DNA from: Terrirubrum flagellatum
GTDB lineage: Bacteria; Pseudomonadota; Alphaproteobacteria; Rhizobiales; Beijerinckiaceae
Direction: 5' to 3'
DNA: 64,000 bases
NCBI RefSeq assembly: GCF_022059845.1
Contig: NZ_CP091851.1
Location: 930,001-994,000 of the forward strand
A model generated the notes under the pieces. That model saw only the letters and a list, made by a program, of their open reading frames with translations, did not search any database and was not told where the DNA came from. Shown one piece after another: positions 17,921 through 26,044 of the stretch. How positions within the stretch are numbered: position 1 is the stretch's first letter; each line of letters starts with the position of its first letter. The position numbers and the translations under genes were made by a program.

Positions 17921-18738
17921 GCTCCTCAGAACCGAACTATGAAACGATCCTCGTCGAGCGCGACGCGACCGACAAGTTCGCGACGATTACGCTCAACAGA
18001 CCTGCGAAATTGAACTCAATGAACGGCGTTTTGATCGAGGAGCTCGATCTTGCCGTAAGCCGCGCGGTGAAAGACCCCGAGATCAACGCTCTGATCATTA
18101 CCGGCGCAGGCAGGGCGTTCACGACCGGATACGATCTGAACTCCGACGATTTCGAGCTCGATGCGGAAGGCTGGCGCGACAATATCGCAGGCAACCAGCA
18201 GAAACTTTTCAATATCTGGCAGGCGCCGCTCCCGATCATCGCGGCCGTCAACGGCTATGCGCTGGCCGGGGGGCTTGAACTGATGATGTGTTGCGATCTC
18301 GCGATCGCAGCCGAGGACGCGCTTCTCGGCGAGCCGGAAGTCCGTCACGCCTCGGCGCCGCCGTCACTGATGATGCCGTGGCTCGCGCCTATGCGGCACA
18401 CGCGGCTGCTGATGTATACGGGGGATCTTGTCGATGGGCGCGAAGCCGAACGCATCCATCTGGTCAATCGGGCCGTTCCCCGCGATCGGCTCATGCTCGA
18501 AGCGACGAATCTCGCGCGCAAGCTCGCGCGTATGCCGCTGCCGTCGATCAAGTTCGCCAAGGCTGCGCTCAATCACCAGCAGCTTGCGGCTGGCCTCGTC
18601 AGCTCATGGGAATATAACAAGGAAACCACTGCGACGTTGCATGCTTCCGAAGAAGGGCGGCGCTGGATGAGGATGCTCAAGGAGATGCCGCTGTCCGAAT
18701 TTCTCCGAATTCGCGAGGCGCCGTTCAAGGCGTTCTGA
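17917..18738 (+). CDS. Enoyl-CoA hydratase/isomerase (crotonase) family protein
   Basis: A 273-residue crotonase. The two oxyanion-hole stretches are GAGRAFTTGYDL (about 63-74) and VNGYALAGGLELMMCCDLAI (about 110-130). The active-site loop reads LGEPEVRHASAPP; Glu142-type acid positions are partly kept, but the usual Gly-Gly after them is replaced by Pro-Pro-Ser. Start overlaps the ligase stop (ATGA). Together with the feruloyl-CoA-synthase-like ligase it probably hydrates an aryl-enoyl-CoA. It is the last gene of the operon that begins at 11659. Confidence 0.88.
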   Translation: MSSSEPNYETILVERDATDKFATITLNRPAKLNSMNGVLIEELDLAVSRAVKDPEINALIITGAGRAFTTGYDLNSDDFELDAEGWRDNIAGNQQKLFNIWQAPLPIIAAVNGYALAGGLELMMCCDLAIAAEDALLGEPEVRHASAPPSLMMPWLAPMRHTRLLMYTGDLVDGREAERIHLVNRAVPRDRLMLEATNLARKLARMPLPSIKFAKAALNHQQLAAGLVSSWEYNKETTATLHASEEGRRWMRMLKEMPLSEFLRIREAPFKAF

Positions 18739-18830
18739 TCTGTGACGGGCGTTGCGCTTCGGCGTCTGCTTCCAGGAGAGAGCGGCGGCCGAACTGCTTC
18801 CGCCTCGACGGAGAGCTTAAAAAACCCGGC

Positions 18831-19763
18831 TCATATGTTCTTGCCGGTTATATCGGCAGACATTTCGCGCTTGAGCCATCCCACAAATGTCCGCACCCGG
18901 CCGTCGCCTGACACGGCGGCTGACCAACTCGCCATATGAGCCTTGCTCGAGCGCATATCCCAACGCGTGGAGAGCACCCGCCTGAGACGGCCGTCAGCAA
19001 GCGCATCGGCGACGAGCAGCGATCGCGCAAGGACGACGCCGTGTCCCTGAAGCGCTGCGGCGAGCGCTGTCGCGATATTGTCGAACCGCATCGTCAAAGC
19101 CGGCGGACGGCCGAGTTCGAGGCGATCAAACCAGGTCGACCACGCCCATTCCGCGCCGCTGCCGTCTCCGGCGCGGCCCTTATGCAGAAGCGGCATGGTT
19201 TTGAGCTGGCGCGCATCCCGCAGCGGCCGCAGCTCAGGCAGAAGGCGCGGATGGCAGACCGGGAACACCTGCTCGCGGAATAGCGCCTGTCGCGTCGATG
19301 TCGTGCGCACGCGCTCGATCCGCTCCCAATGGATCGTCACATCGAGATCGGACGTTCGCGCTTCTCCGCCGCTTTCAAGCTGGATCATATCCAGTTTCAT
19401 ATCCGGATGCGCGGTCGTGAACGATTTTAATCGCGGCACGAGCCAATATTGCGCGAAGGCGGCGCCCACGCCGACGCGCAAGGCCGGCGCCGGCGTCGCC
19501 GCCCGGCCCCGCGCCCGAAGATCGGCCATGCTGTCGAGAAGTGTGCCGAGCTCTGCTGCAACGGCGCTCCCGGCTGGCGTGGCTCTCACGCCGCCGGGCG
19601 TGCGCGCGACAAGAATCGCCCCAGTGAAATCCTCAAGCTTGCGCAGGCGATGACTGACCGCGCTTTGCGTCAGGCCGAGCTCCTCGGCGGCGCGCGTCAC
19701 GCTGTTGTGCCGAAGCGTGGCCTCAAGCGCGACGAGGCCATCAAAAGGGGGGAGGGACCGCAT
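18831..19763 (-). CDS. LysR-family transcriptional regulator (GcvA-like)
   Basis: A 310-residue regulator. The N-terminal winged helix reads PPFDGLVALEATLRHNSVTR followed by AAEELGLTQSAVSHRLRKLE, the GcvA-type version. The rest is a periplasmic-binding-like effector domain (about 90-295). Divergent from the DHA2 transporter, with a LysR-type palindrome seven bases ahead of its ATG, so it probably controls that pump and itself. Its 3' end faces the stop of the crotonase gene across 92 bases. Confidence 0.92.
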   Translation of the reverse strand: MRSLPPFDGLVALEATLRHNSVTRAAEELGLTQSAVSHRLRKLEDFTGAILVARTPGGVRATPAGSAVAAELGTLLDSMADLRARGRAATPAPALRVGVGAAFAQYWLVPRLKSFTTAHPDMKLDMIQLESGGEARTSDLDVTIHWERIERVRTTSTRQALFREQVFPVCHPRLLPELRPLRDARQLKTMPLLHKGRAGDGSGAEWAWSTWFDRLELGRPPALTMRFDNIATALAAALQGHGVVLARSLLVADALADGRLRRVLSTRWDMRSSKAHMASWSAAVSGDGRVRTFVGWLKREMSADITGKNI

Positions 19764-19769
19764 AACCCA

Positions 19770-19788
19770 TCATGAAGGAATTTCATGA
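19770..19788. promoter_or_regulatory. LysR-type box (T-N11-A palindrome) between lysR gene and transporter
   Basis: TCATGAA-GGAAT-TTCATGA: 7-bp perfect arms and a 5-base centre, containing the T-N11-A core of LysR sites. It lies six bases before the regulator's start and 70 bases before the chosen transporter start, in keeping with negative autoregulation and activation of the divergent gene. Confidence 0.6.
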
Positions 19789-19858
19789 CCTTGTGAACAG
19801 AGCGAATTGGCGTTCGTCATCGAGCCTGCGGCACCATCAGCGTCCGATCGCGAGCGAG

Positions 19859-21247
19859 ATGCTGATGACGACTATCGAGGATGACGCGATTCAACGCGGC
19901 TGGCGCGCTCTGTTGCCGGCGGTCGTGCTTGGAATGGCTGCATTCCTTACGCAGTTCGACGTGACGGCGGTCGTCGTCGCTACGCCGGCCATTGCGTCCG
20001 ACCTGGGTTTCGGCGTCGCCGGCTACGCCTGGGTGATGGACGCCTATAGCCTCGCCTTCACGGTCACGTTGCTCGCCGCAGGCGCGCTTGGCGATCGCTA
20101 CGGGCGACGATTGATATTCGTGGCGGGCAACGGCGTCTTTCTGATCGCCTCGCTCGCCTGTGGCTTCGCCATCGATGGTGTGACGCTCTGGGCCGCGCGC
20201 GCGGCGCAAGGCGTCGGCTCCGCGTTTGTCATCACAGGCGGCATCGCGCTGCTCGCATCGACCTATTCGGCGCCCAAGGATCGCGTCGGCGCGTTTGCGC
20301 TTATGGGCGTGATTTCAGGCGTCGCCATGGCGATCGGACCGACGCTCGGCGGGCTCATCGCGAGCTGGGCCGGTTGGCGCTGGATCTTTCTAATTAACGT
20401 CCCTTTCTGCATCGTGGCGGCGTTCGGGGCGCAGCGCCTCGTCGGCGAAACGTGCGATCCGGCCGGTCGTCCCCTTGACTGGATCGGCGTCGCGCTCCTG
20501 ACGTTCGCGCTCGGCCTCGCCATCGAAAGCCTGCTTGCCGGCCGGGTCGCGCTATTGTTGTGCAGCGGACTTGCAGCGAGCGCCGCTCTTTTTGTGGTCT
20601 TTGCCATTCAGCAGCGCCGTCGGGCCGTGCCGATCTTTGATCCCGTCGTGCTCGGCCAACCCGTCATGGCTGGCATCGTCACCGTGTTGCTTGCTGTATC
20701 GATCGGCTATTGGGCGGTGCTGGTCTATCTGCCGATGTTCCTTGCGACCGCCGCCGGCTGGACGGGCGCGACGGTGGGCGCGATCCTGCTCTCTGCGACC
20801 CTGCCGATGCTTGTTCTGCCGCCGCTGGGCGCCCGTCTTGTTGCGCGCTGGGGCTGGCGGCGTCTGTTCGTCACCGCCATGGCGGCCGTGCTTGTCGGGG
20901 ATCTCGCGCTCTCCTTCGCCGCTACCTGCGCTGCCGCTTCGCCAATGCTTCTTTTTGCTACGTTTGCCGGCATGGTCATGATCGGCCTCGGCGCGGCCCT
21001 GGCGCATCCACAGCTCTCCGGCGCCGTCGTTGCGCTCGCGCCGCCGGAGCAGTTGGGCATGGCGTCCGCGATCACCGTCATTATGCGGCAGGGCGGCTTC
21101 GCTATCGGGATCGCCTTGATGGGAGCGCTGCTGGGCGCGCCGGGCGATGCGTCGGCCTATGCCGCTTCATTCCTCGTTGCTGCGCTTGCGGCGGCGATGG
21201 GCTTGGGCGCCGCGCAATTGTTGCCGCCCAAATCCGATCTTCAATAG
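19859..21247 (+). CDS. Major facilitator superfamily transporter, DHA2 (drug:H+ antiporter) family
   Basis: A 462-residue multi-helix inner-membrane protein. Motif A is GDRYGRRLIF after the second helix, and motif C-like GPTLGGLIASWAGWRWIFLINVP marks an antiporter of the EmrB/QacA type. DHA2 members usually have 14 helices; this one is a little short. Start chosen at ATG 19859 (MLMTTIEDDA): the frame is open to 19772, but that would place the LysR palindrome inside the gene. Probably induced through the divergent LysR protein. Exported compound unknown. Confidence 0.88.
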   Translation: MLMTTIEDDAIQRGWRALLPAVVLGMAAFLTQFDVTAVVVATPAIASDLGFGVAGYAWVMDAYSLAFTVTLLAAGALGDRYGRRLIFVAGNGVFLIASLACGFAIDGVTLWAARAAQGVGSAFVITGGIALLASTYSAPKDRVGAFALMGVISGVAMAIGPTLGGLIASWAGWRWIFLINVPFCIVAAFGAQRLVGETCDPAGRPLDWIGVALLTFALGLAIESLLAGRVALLLCSGLAASAALFVVFAIQQRRRAVPIFDPVVLGQPVMAGIVTVLLAVSIGYWAVLVYLPMFLATAAGWTGATVGAILLSATLPMLVLPPLGARLVARWGWRRLFVTAMAAVLVGDLALSFAATCAAASPMLLFATFAGMVMIGLGAALAHPQLSGAVVALAPPEQLGMASAITVIMRQGGFAIGIALMGALLGAPGDASAYAASFLVAALAAAMGLGAAQLLPPKSDLQ

Positions 21248-21545
21248 TCCTGTTAAAGCCGCTTTCCGGAGACGACGCTGCAAGGCTGGCCGACCGTCGA
21301 CAAACAACGTTAGTGGACGCCCTGCGGAATCTTGCGAGGCAACATCGATCAAGTGGCGCGTGGATATGACAGGCGCGACTGCCGATCAGTTGAGATGCGA
21401 ACCTGTCGGAGCTGAAATCAAGGGGCGGCGGCGTCGCCTACGCAGACCTCACAGTCGGCCCGAGCGTTGGCTTCCAAGAACAAGCATCAATGTTTGGACA
21501 TGGCGTGTTCCGCAAGCGTGTTCCCGGGATTAAATCATTCTCCAA

Positions 21546-21827
21546 TCAGAGCGCCTGACATATCTGGTGAAGGATTGCGATCTTCCGTTTCGAGAGATCA
21601 TTGTCGCTCGGTTCTGGCCGCGAACAGAGCCTGACAAGCGTCAATCGACGCTCCGGATCGATCCAAAGCCACTGACCGTGAATTCCGACGCCGCAAAAGG
21701 CGTCATGCGCATTTCCTGTGAGATACCAGCCGGAGCGATACCGCCCGTCAGCGAACATGTCGGTGAAATTTCCCGCCAGCCAGGCCGCGCGATTTCGGTT
21801 TGGTTGGGTGTCCGCTCTTGGGATGCA
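21546..21827 (-). pseudogene. C-terminal remnant of a beta-lactamase-family serine hydrolase
   Basis: About 94 codons resembling the end of class-C-beta-lactamase-like serine hydrolases: DTQPNRNRAAWLAGNF, then GRYRSGWYLTGNAHDAF and GIHGQWLWIDPERRLTLVRL followed by a run-out helix to the stop. The catalytic Ser-x-x-Lys and Tyr-x-Asn domains are absent. In the same frame it is joined directly to a piece of a different protein family, so it is a deletion scar and not an intact gene. Family assignment is from recalled family sequence. Confidence 0.5.
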
Positions 21828-22030
21828 ACTCGAGGGTCCGCTCATGGCGCCGATCGCCGTCAAGCCGCGCGAGCGGTCGAGCAGCGCCGCCATTGCCGCT
21901 TGTTCACGCCCCCAGTTGCAGGCTTGCGCTATCGCAATGGCCGAAGGTTCCAGCCCCGCCGCGACCATTGCCGCCTTGCAACCTTTTCGGCGCAAGACGC
22001 TCGTCGAAATACCTTCGGGCCGAGCTTGAT
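21828..22030 (-). pseudogene. Remnant of a LacI-type regulator sensor domain, frameshifted
   Basis: In one leftward frame the stretch RRKGCKAAMVAAGLEPSAIA continues as CNWGREQAAMAALLDRSRGLTAI, which is the pattern of the sensor domain of LacI-family repressors (R-G...A...GL...LL...TAI). Just upstream the matching text ARRYFDERLAPK is in another frame, which implies a frameshift. The N-terminal HTH is missing. Fused in frame to the serine hydrolase remnant. I see nothing else in 21248-21545. Confidence 0.4.
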
Positions 22031-22137
22031 GTCAGATCCGGCGATAGCCAGCGCCGCCGGCGGAACCTCGATTTTGACCAATATCCAGCGCCGGAAGTGT
22101 TGCAGTTTCGGCCTTGGCGCAACGCTTCAGAGCCGAC

Positions 22138-22866
22138 ATGCCTCGAGCATTCTACCACGCGAACCCGGATGTTCTGACGCTGCACGCCGATGTCGTGGCG
22201 GCCCAGCCGGGGCGCGTCCTTCTCAACCGCTCTCCGTTTTACCCCGGAGGCGGCGGGCAGCTCGCTGATCGCGGCGTCATCCGCTGGGTGGGCGGAGAAT
22301 GCGCCGTGCAGCACTTGGAGCCGAGTGACGAAGGGCTCTGGCACATCCTCGCCGATCCCGTTGTGGCCATCTCCGGTTTGGTGGAGGCGGCGGTCGATCC
22401 TGCCTTCCGGCGCATGATGCGCGAGTTGCACACTGGCACCCACATCCTCAACGCGTTGGTGTTCCAGAGCTTCGACGGCGCACTCGTGACCGGCGCCCAG
22501 ATGGCGGAGGACGGCACAGCCAGGCTCGATTTCGATCTGCCCGACGCGGACAATGACCGCCTTCGGATCATCGAGGCGAGAATCAACGACGTCATCCGGC
22601 AGGACCTTATCGTAAGCGACAAATATGTGCGTCTCGACGACGCCAGATCGACCCCGGGCCTGATCCGCTCGAAATCGGTGAGCCCGCCCGCCGACGCCGA
22701 TGGAATGGTTCGCATCGTTGAAATAGCTGGACTTGACCAACAGGCCTGCGGCGGCACGCATGTCGCGTCCACCAGACAGTCGCGCCGGATCCGAATCCTC
22801 AAGATCGACAACAAAGGCCGCCACAATCGCAGAATCCGGATCGGCCTGATCGAGGCGGGGCCGTGA
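22138..22866 (+). CDS. alaX: AlaX-type alanyl-tRNA editing protein
   Basis: A 242-residue free-standing homologue of the AlaRS editing domain, which removes wrongly attached amino acids (Ser, Gly or analogues) from tRNA-Ala. Visible features are FYPGGGGQLADRG (35-47, counterpart of the AlaRS FYP-GGQ motif), the zinc motif HTGTH with His98 and His102, and CGGTH with Cys204 and His208. Length places it in the medium AlaX class. Start chosen at ATG 22138; an in-frame alternative is eight codons upstream. Its stop overlaps the GTG of an EamA exporter (GTGA), which ties editing to amino-acid handling. Confidence 0.9.
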   Translation: MPRAFYHANPDVLTLHADVVAAQPGRVLLNRSPFYPGGGGQLADRGVIRWVGGECAVQHLEPSDEGLWHILADPVVAISGLVEAAVDPAFRRMMRELHTGTHILNALVFQSFDGALVTGAQMAEDGTARLDFDLPDADNDRLRIIEARINDVIRQDLIVSDKYVRLDDARSTPGLIRSKSVSPPADADGMVRIVEIAGLDQQACGGTHVASTRQSRRIRILKIDNKGRHNRRIRIGLIEAGP

Positions 22867-23867
22867 GCGTCGGGCGCGTCGCCGTCCTGGCCGGTTCGAT
22901 CTGGGCGCGACCCTATCTGCTCCTGCCTTTTCCTCCGCTGTTCTGGGCGGTCAATCTGCTCATCGGACGCGCCTTCGGCGCCGAGTTGCCGCCGATCGGA
23001 TTGACGTTCTGGCGCTGGGTGGTCGCATCCCTGTGCGTGCTGCCCTTCGCCTGGCGCGAGCTTCGCGCGAAGCGGCGCGAGATTCAGAACCATTGGCGCC
23101 TGATCTTCGCAATGAGCGCCGCCGCCTTCGCCGGATACCCGGTTCTCAACTATCTCGCGCTTCAGACAACGCCCGCGGCGACGGCGGCCGTCCTGAATTC
23201 GACGCTGCCGCTCATGATTCCGCTGATCGCATGGGTTGTCGCAGGCGAAAATCCGCCCCCGCAGGCGTTCGTCGGCATCGCCGTATCATGCGGCGGCGTT
23301 CTCTGGATCGTGTGCCGGGGCGTTCCCGCGCAGCTTCTCGAAATCGGCGTTAGTTCCGGCGAAATTCTGCTGCTTCTGGCCGTCGCCGGATATGCGCTCT
23401 ACTCGGTTCTGCTGCGCCGACGCCCGAAGCAGCTCTCCGACACGGCGCTGATGGCGGCCATGTCGGTTGCGACCGTCCTCATCATGCTGCCGCTCTGGAT
23501 CGTCGATATATCGCTCGGGCGCCGCTTTCCGATCGAAATTCATACGATCGTGTCGCTCCTGTTCATTGGCGTCTTTTCCTCGCTTCTCGGAGCGATCGTC
23601 TGGAACCGCTGCGTTGCGACGCTCGGTCCGACGCTCACCGGCGCGTCCTTTCATCTGATGGCGGTCTATTCGTCGTTGCTGGCGATTCTGCTTCTGGGCG
23701 AACCTGTGCGCGCGTTTCACATCGTCGGGATCGCGCTCATCCTTCTCGGATTGGCGGCGACGTTTCTGCCCGATCTCCGGCTTCGCCAGGCGATCGCATC
23801 AAGCAAGGCCGGCGGCGGCGAACCCCGATTGAGCCCGTCAGGAAAAGCAGGACATGAGCGTATTTGA
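22863..23867 (+). CDS. EamA-domain drug/metabolite transporter, probable amino acid exporter
   Basis: A 334-residue DMT-superfamily membrane protein with two EamA repeats (about 15-150 and 165-300), ten predicted helices. Markers are FWRWVVASLCVLPFAWREL in the first repeat and the second-repeat ending LLLGEPVRAFHIVGIALILLG. GTG 22863 overlaps the alaX stop, and its 3' end overlaps the next gene by 14 bases. EamA proteins such as RhtA and YdcZ-like members export amino acids and their analogues; that role is inferred from neighbours. Confidence 0.87.
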   Translation: MSVGRVAVLAGSIWARPYLLLPFPPLFWAVNLLIGRAFGAELPPIGLTFWRWVVASLCVLPFAWRELRAKRREIQNHWRLIFAMSAAAFAGYPVLNYLALQTTPAATAAVLNSTLPLMIPLIAWVVAGENPPPQAFVGIAVSCGGVLWIVCRGVPAQLLEIGVSSGEILLLLAVAGYALYSVLLRRRPKQLSDTALMAAMSVATVLIMLPLWIVDISLGRRFPIEIHTIVSLLFIGVFSSLLGAIVWNRCVATLGPTLTGASFHLMAVYSSLLAILLLGEPVRAFHIVGIALILLGLAATFLPDLRLRQAIASSKAGGGEPRLSPSGKAGHERI

Positions 23868-24906
23868 ATCGGCCGACTTCGCCGCGCATGAGCAGGTCGT
23901 CTACGCCGCCGATCCTGAAGCCGGCCTGCGCGCGATCATCGCGATCCACAGCACGGCGCTTGGTCCCGCGATCGGCGGTTGCCGCATTCGCCCTTACGCC
24001 GATGAAACGCAGGCGCTGATCGATGTGCTTCGCCTGTCTCGCGGCATGAGCTTCAAGGCGGCGGTGGCTGGCGTGCCGTTCGGCGGCGGCAAGATGGTCG
24101 TCATCGCAGATCCGCGTCGCGACAAGTCGCCCGCGCTGATGCGAGCGATTGGCGCGGCGGTCGATCGACTCGGAGGGCGCTATGTGACCGGCGAGGATGT
24201 CGGGACGACCGCCGAGGACATGACGCTGATCAAACTGTCGACGGATCATGTGATGGGACTGCCGGAAAGCTCCGGCGGCAGCGGCGATCCGTCGCCGCGA
24301 ACGGCGCTGGGCTGCTTCGTCGGCATCGTCGCAGCCGTTCGCCATCGACTTCAGCGCGATGGAGTTTCGGGCGTGCGCGTCGCCGTGCAGGGCCTCGGCA
24401 ATGTCGGCCGCAACCTGTGCCAGCTGCTCGCCGCAGCAGGCGCCGAATTGGTAGTGAGCGATCTCCGGAGCGAACTTGTGGAGGACGCCGTCAGCGCCTT
24501 CGGCGCGCGACCAGCGGCTCCTGAAGAAATACACAGGGTCGCAGCGGACGTGTTCGCTCCCTGCGCCCTCGGCGCCGTGGTGAATGACGCGACGTTGCCT
24601 GAACTTCGCGCGCCGATCGTCGCCGGCGCCGCCAATAATCAGCTCGCTGACGAAATCAGGCACGGAGCGCAACTGCGCGACCGCAACATCCTCTACGCGC
24701 CAGACTATGTGATCAACGCCGGTGGCATGATTCAGCTCGCGGTGGAGCGCTCGGGGCTCGACTGGTCCGAGGTGGATCGCCGCGTCCGGGCGATCGGCGA
24801 AACCTTGACGGCGATTTTCGAGCAGGCTGACAGCGAGGGCGCGCCGCCAGCCGTCGCCGCGCACAACCTTGCAAGATCGCGGCTGCATTTGGCGCTGCGG
24901 ACTTGA
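23854..24906 (+). CDS. Glu/Leu/Phe/Val dehydrogenase family protein (leucine dehydrogenase-like)
   Basis: A 350-residue NAD(P)-dependent amino acid dehydrogenase that interconverts an amino acid and its 2-keto acid. The substrate domain has GGCRIRPYADETQAL (41-55), Lys68 in SFKAAVAG and Lys80 in PFGGGK, the two catalytic lysines of leucine dehydrogenases at the same positions. The nucleotide fold has VQGLGNVG near 180. Overlaps the exporter gene at its start and the deacylase frame at its end. Which amino acid it prefers cannot be told. Confidence 0.9.
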   Translation: MSVFESADFAAHEQVVYAADPEAGLRAIIAIHSTALGPAIGGCRIRPYADETQALIDVLRLSRGMSFKAAVAGVPFGGGKMVVIADPRRDKSPALMRAIGAAVDRLGGRYVTGEDVGTTAEDMTLIKLSTDHVMGLPESSGGSGDPSPRTALGCFVGIVAAVRHRLQRDGVSGVRVAVQGLGNVGRNLCQLLAAAGAELVVSDLRSELVEDAVSAFGARPAAPEEIHRVAADVFAPCALGAVVNDATLPELRAPIVAGAANNQLADEIRHGAQLRDRNILYAPDYVINAGGMIQLAVERSGLDWSEVDRRVRAIGETLTAIFEQADSEGAPPAVAAHNLARSRLHLALRT

Positions 24907-24917
24907 GCGAGGCAAGA

Positions 24918-26021
24918 ATGGCGATCGAACTGCTTCGGAAGCTCGTTGCTTTCGACACGACCTCCCGCAATTCCAACCTGCAGCTCGTATCCTGGGCAGC
25001 CGATTTTCTTGAAAGAATTGGAGCGCGTGTTTGCGTGATCCCTGACCCGACGGGAGCGAAAGCCAATCTGCTCGCAAGCTTTGGTCCCGACGCGCCGGGC
25101 GGGATCGTCCTTTCGGCGCACACCGACACGGTTCCCGTCGACGGTCAGGTCTGGAGCAGCGATCCATTCCAGCTTGTCGAGCGCGAAGGCCGTCTCCATG
25201 GCCGCGGCGCAGTCGATATGAAGGGTTTTATCGCTTGCTGCCTCGCTGCGGCCCGCGAATTTTCGCAGGCGCTGTTGAAACGGCCAATTCACCTGGCGCT
25301 GACCTACGACGAAGAAATCGGTTGCTTCGGGGCGTCTAGCCTTGCGGCCGATCTCGCTGGCCGTTTGCCGGCGCCGACCGTGGTGGTCGTCGGTGAACCG
25401 ACCGGCATGCGCATCGCTGATCGTCATCGCGGCTATCTCGGCTTTCGGACGTCGTTTCACGGGCGGGCCGCGCATTCAGGCGACCCTGGCCTGGGAGAGA
25501 GCGCCATCGCTGCGGCGTCACGATTCGTGTCGTTGTTGCTGGAGAATATGCCGGGGGCGGCAGGAAGCGAGAGCACCACGGTCAATGTCGGCCTGATCTC
25601 GGGCGGCACCCATATCAACATCGTGCCGGGTCTTTGCGAGGTTCATTGGGAGATTCGTCCCGCGGCGGACGCTGACGTCGCGGAGCTTCGGTCCAGGGCG
25701 GAAGCGATCATCCACCGGGCCTGTTCGGGAAACCTTCGCTCGGAAACGAAGGCGACTGTCGACATCCCGCCGCTCAGGCCTGCGGTCGACCACCAGGCGA
25801 TCGAACTTGTGGAGAAGCTGGGCGGCGTGACGCCGCTCGCCGAACTGCCATTCGGCACCGAAGCGGGGTTCTTCCAGGCGGTGGGCCTTCCAGCCGTTGT
25901 GTGCGGCCCCGGCTCGATCGAGCAGGCGCATCAGCCCGACGAATGGATTTCCATTCAGCAATTGCAGGACGCGTCGCGCTTCATGGGCCGCGTCGCCGAG
26001 TGGGCGCAGCGCGACCGATAG
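24918..26021 (+). CDS. argE: M20-family metallo-amidohydrolase, acetylornithine deacetylase (ArgE)-like
   Basis: A 367-residue zinc hydrolase that removes an acyl group from an N-acyl amino acid. Metal-site motifs are SAHTDTVPVDG (about 69-79), GRGAVDMKG (about 95-103) and the catalytic YDEEIGCFG (about 129). The dimerisation insert contains RHRGYLGFRTSFHGRAAHSG. Start is ATG 24918 with a preceding GAGGCAAG; a TTG at 24903 overlapping the previous stop is also in frame. ArgE itself acts on N-acetylornithine, but the operon contains no other arginine gene, so another N-acyl amino acid is likely. Confidence 0.85.
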   Translation: MAIELLRKLVAFDTTSRNSNLQLVSWAADFLERIGARVCVIPDPTGAKANLLASFGPDAPGGIVLSAHTDTVPVDGQVWSSDPFQLVEREGRLHGRGAVDMKGFIACCLAAAREFSQALLKRPIHLALTYDEEIGCFGASSLAADLAGRLPAPTVVVVGEPTGMRIADRHRGYLGFRTSFHGRAAHSGDPGLGESAIAAASRFVSLLLENMPGAAGSESTTVNVGLISGGTHINIVPGLCEVHWEIRPAADADVAELRSRAEAIIHRACSGNLRSETKATVDIPPLRPAVDHQAIELVEKLGGVTPLAELPFGTEAGFFQAVGLPAVVCGPGSIEQAHQPDEWISIQQLQDASRFMGRVAEWAQRDR

Positions 26022-26044
26022 ACACATCGCTGAGGGGGACCTGA

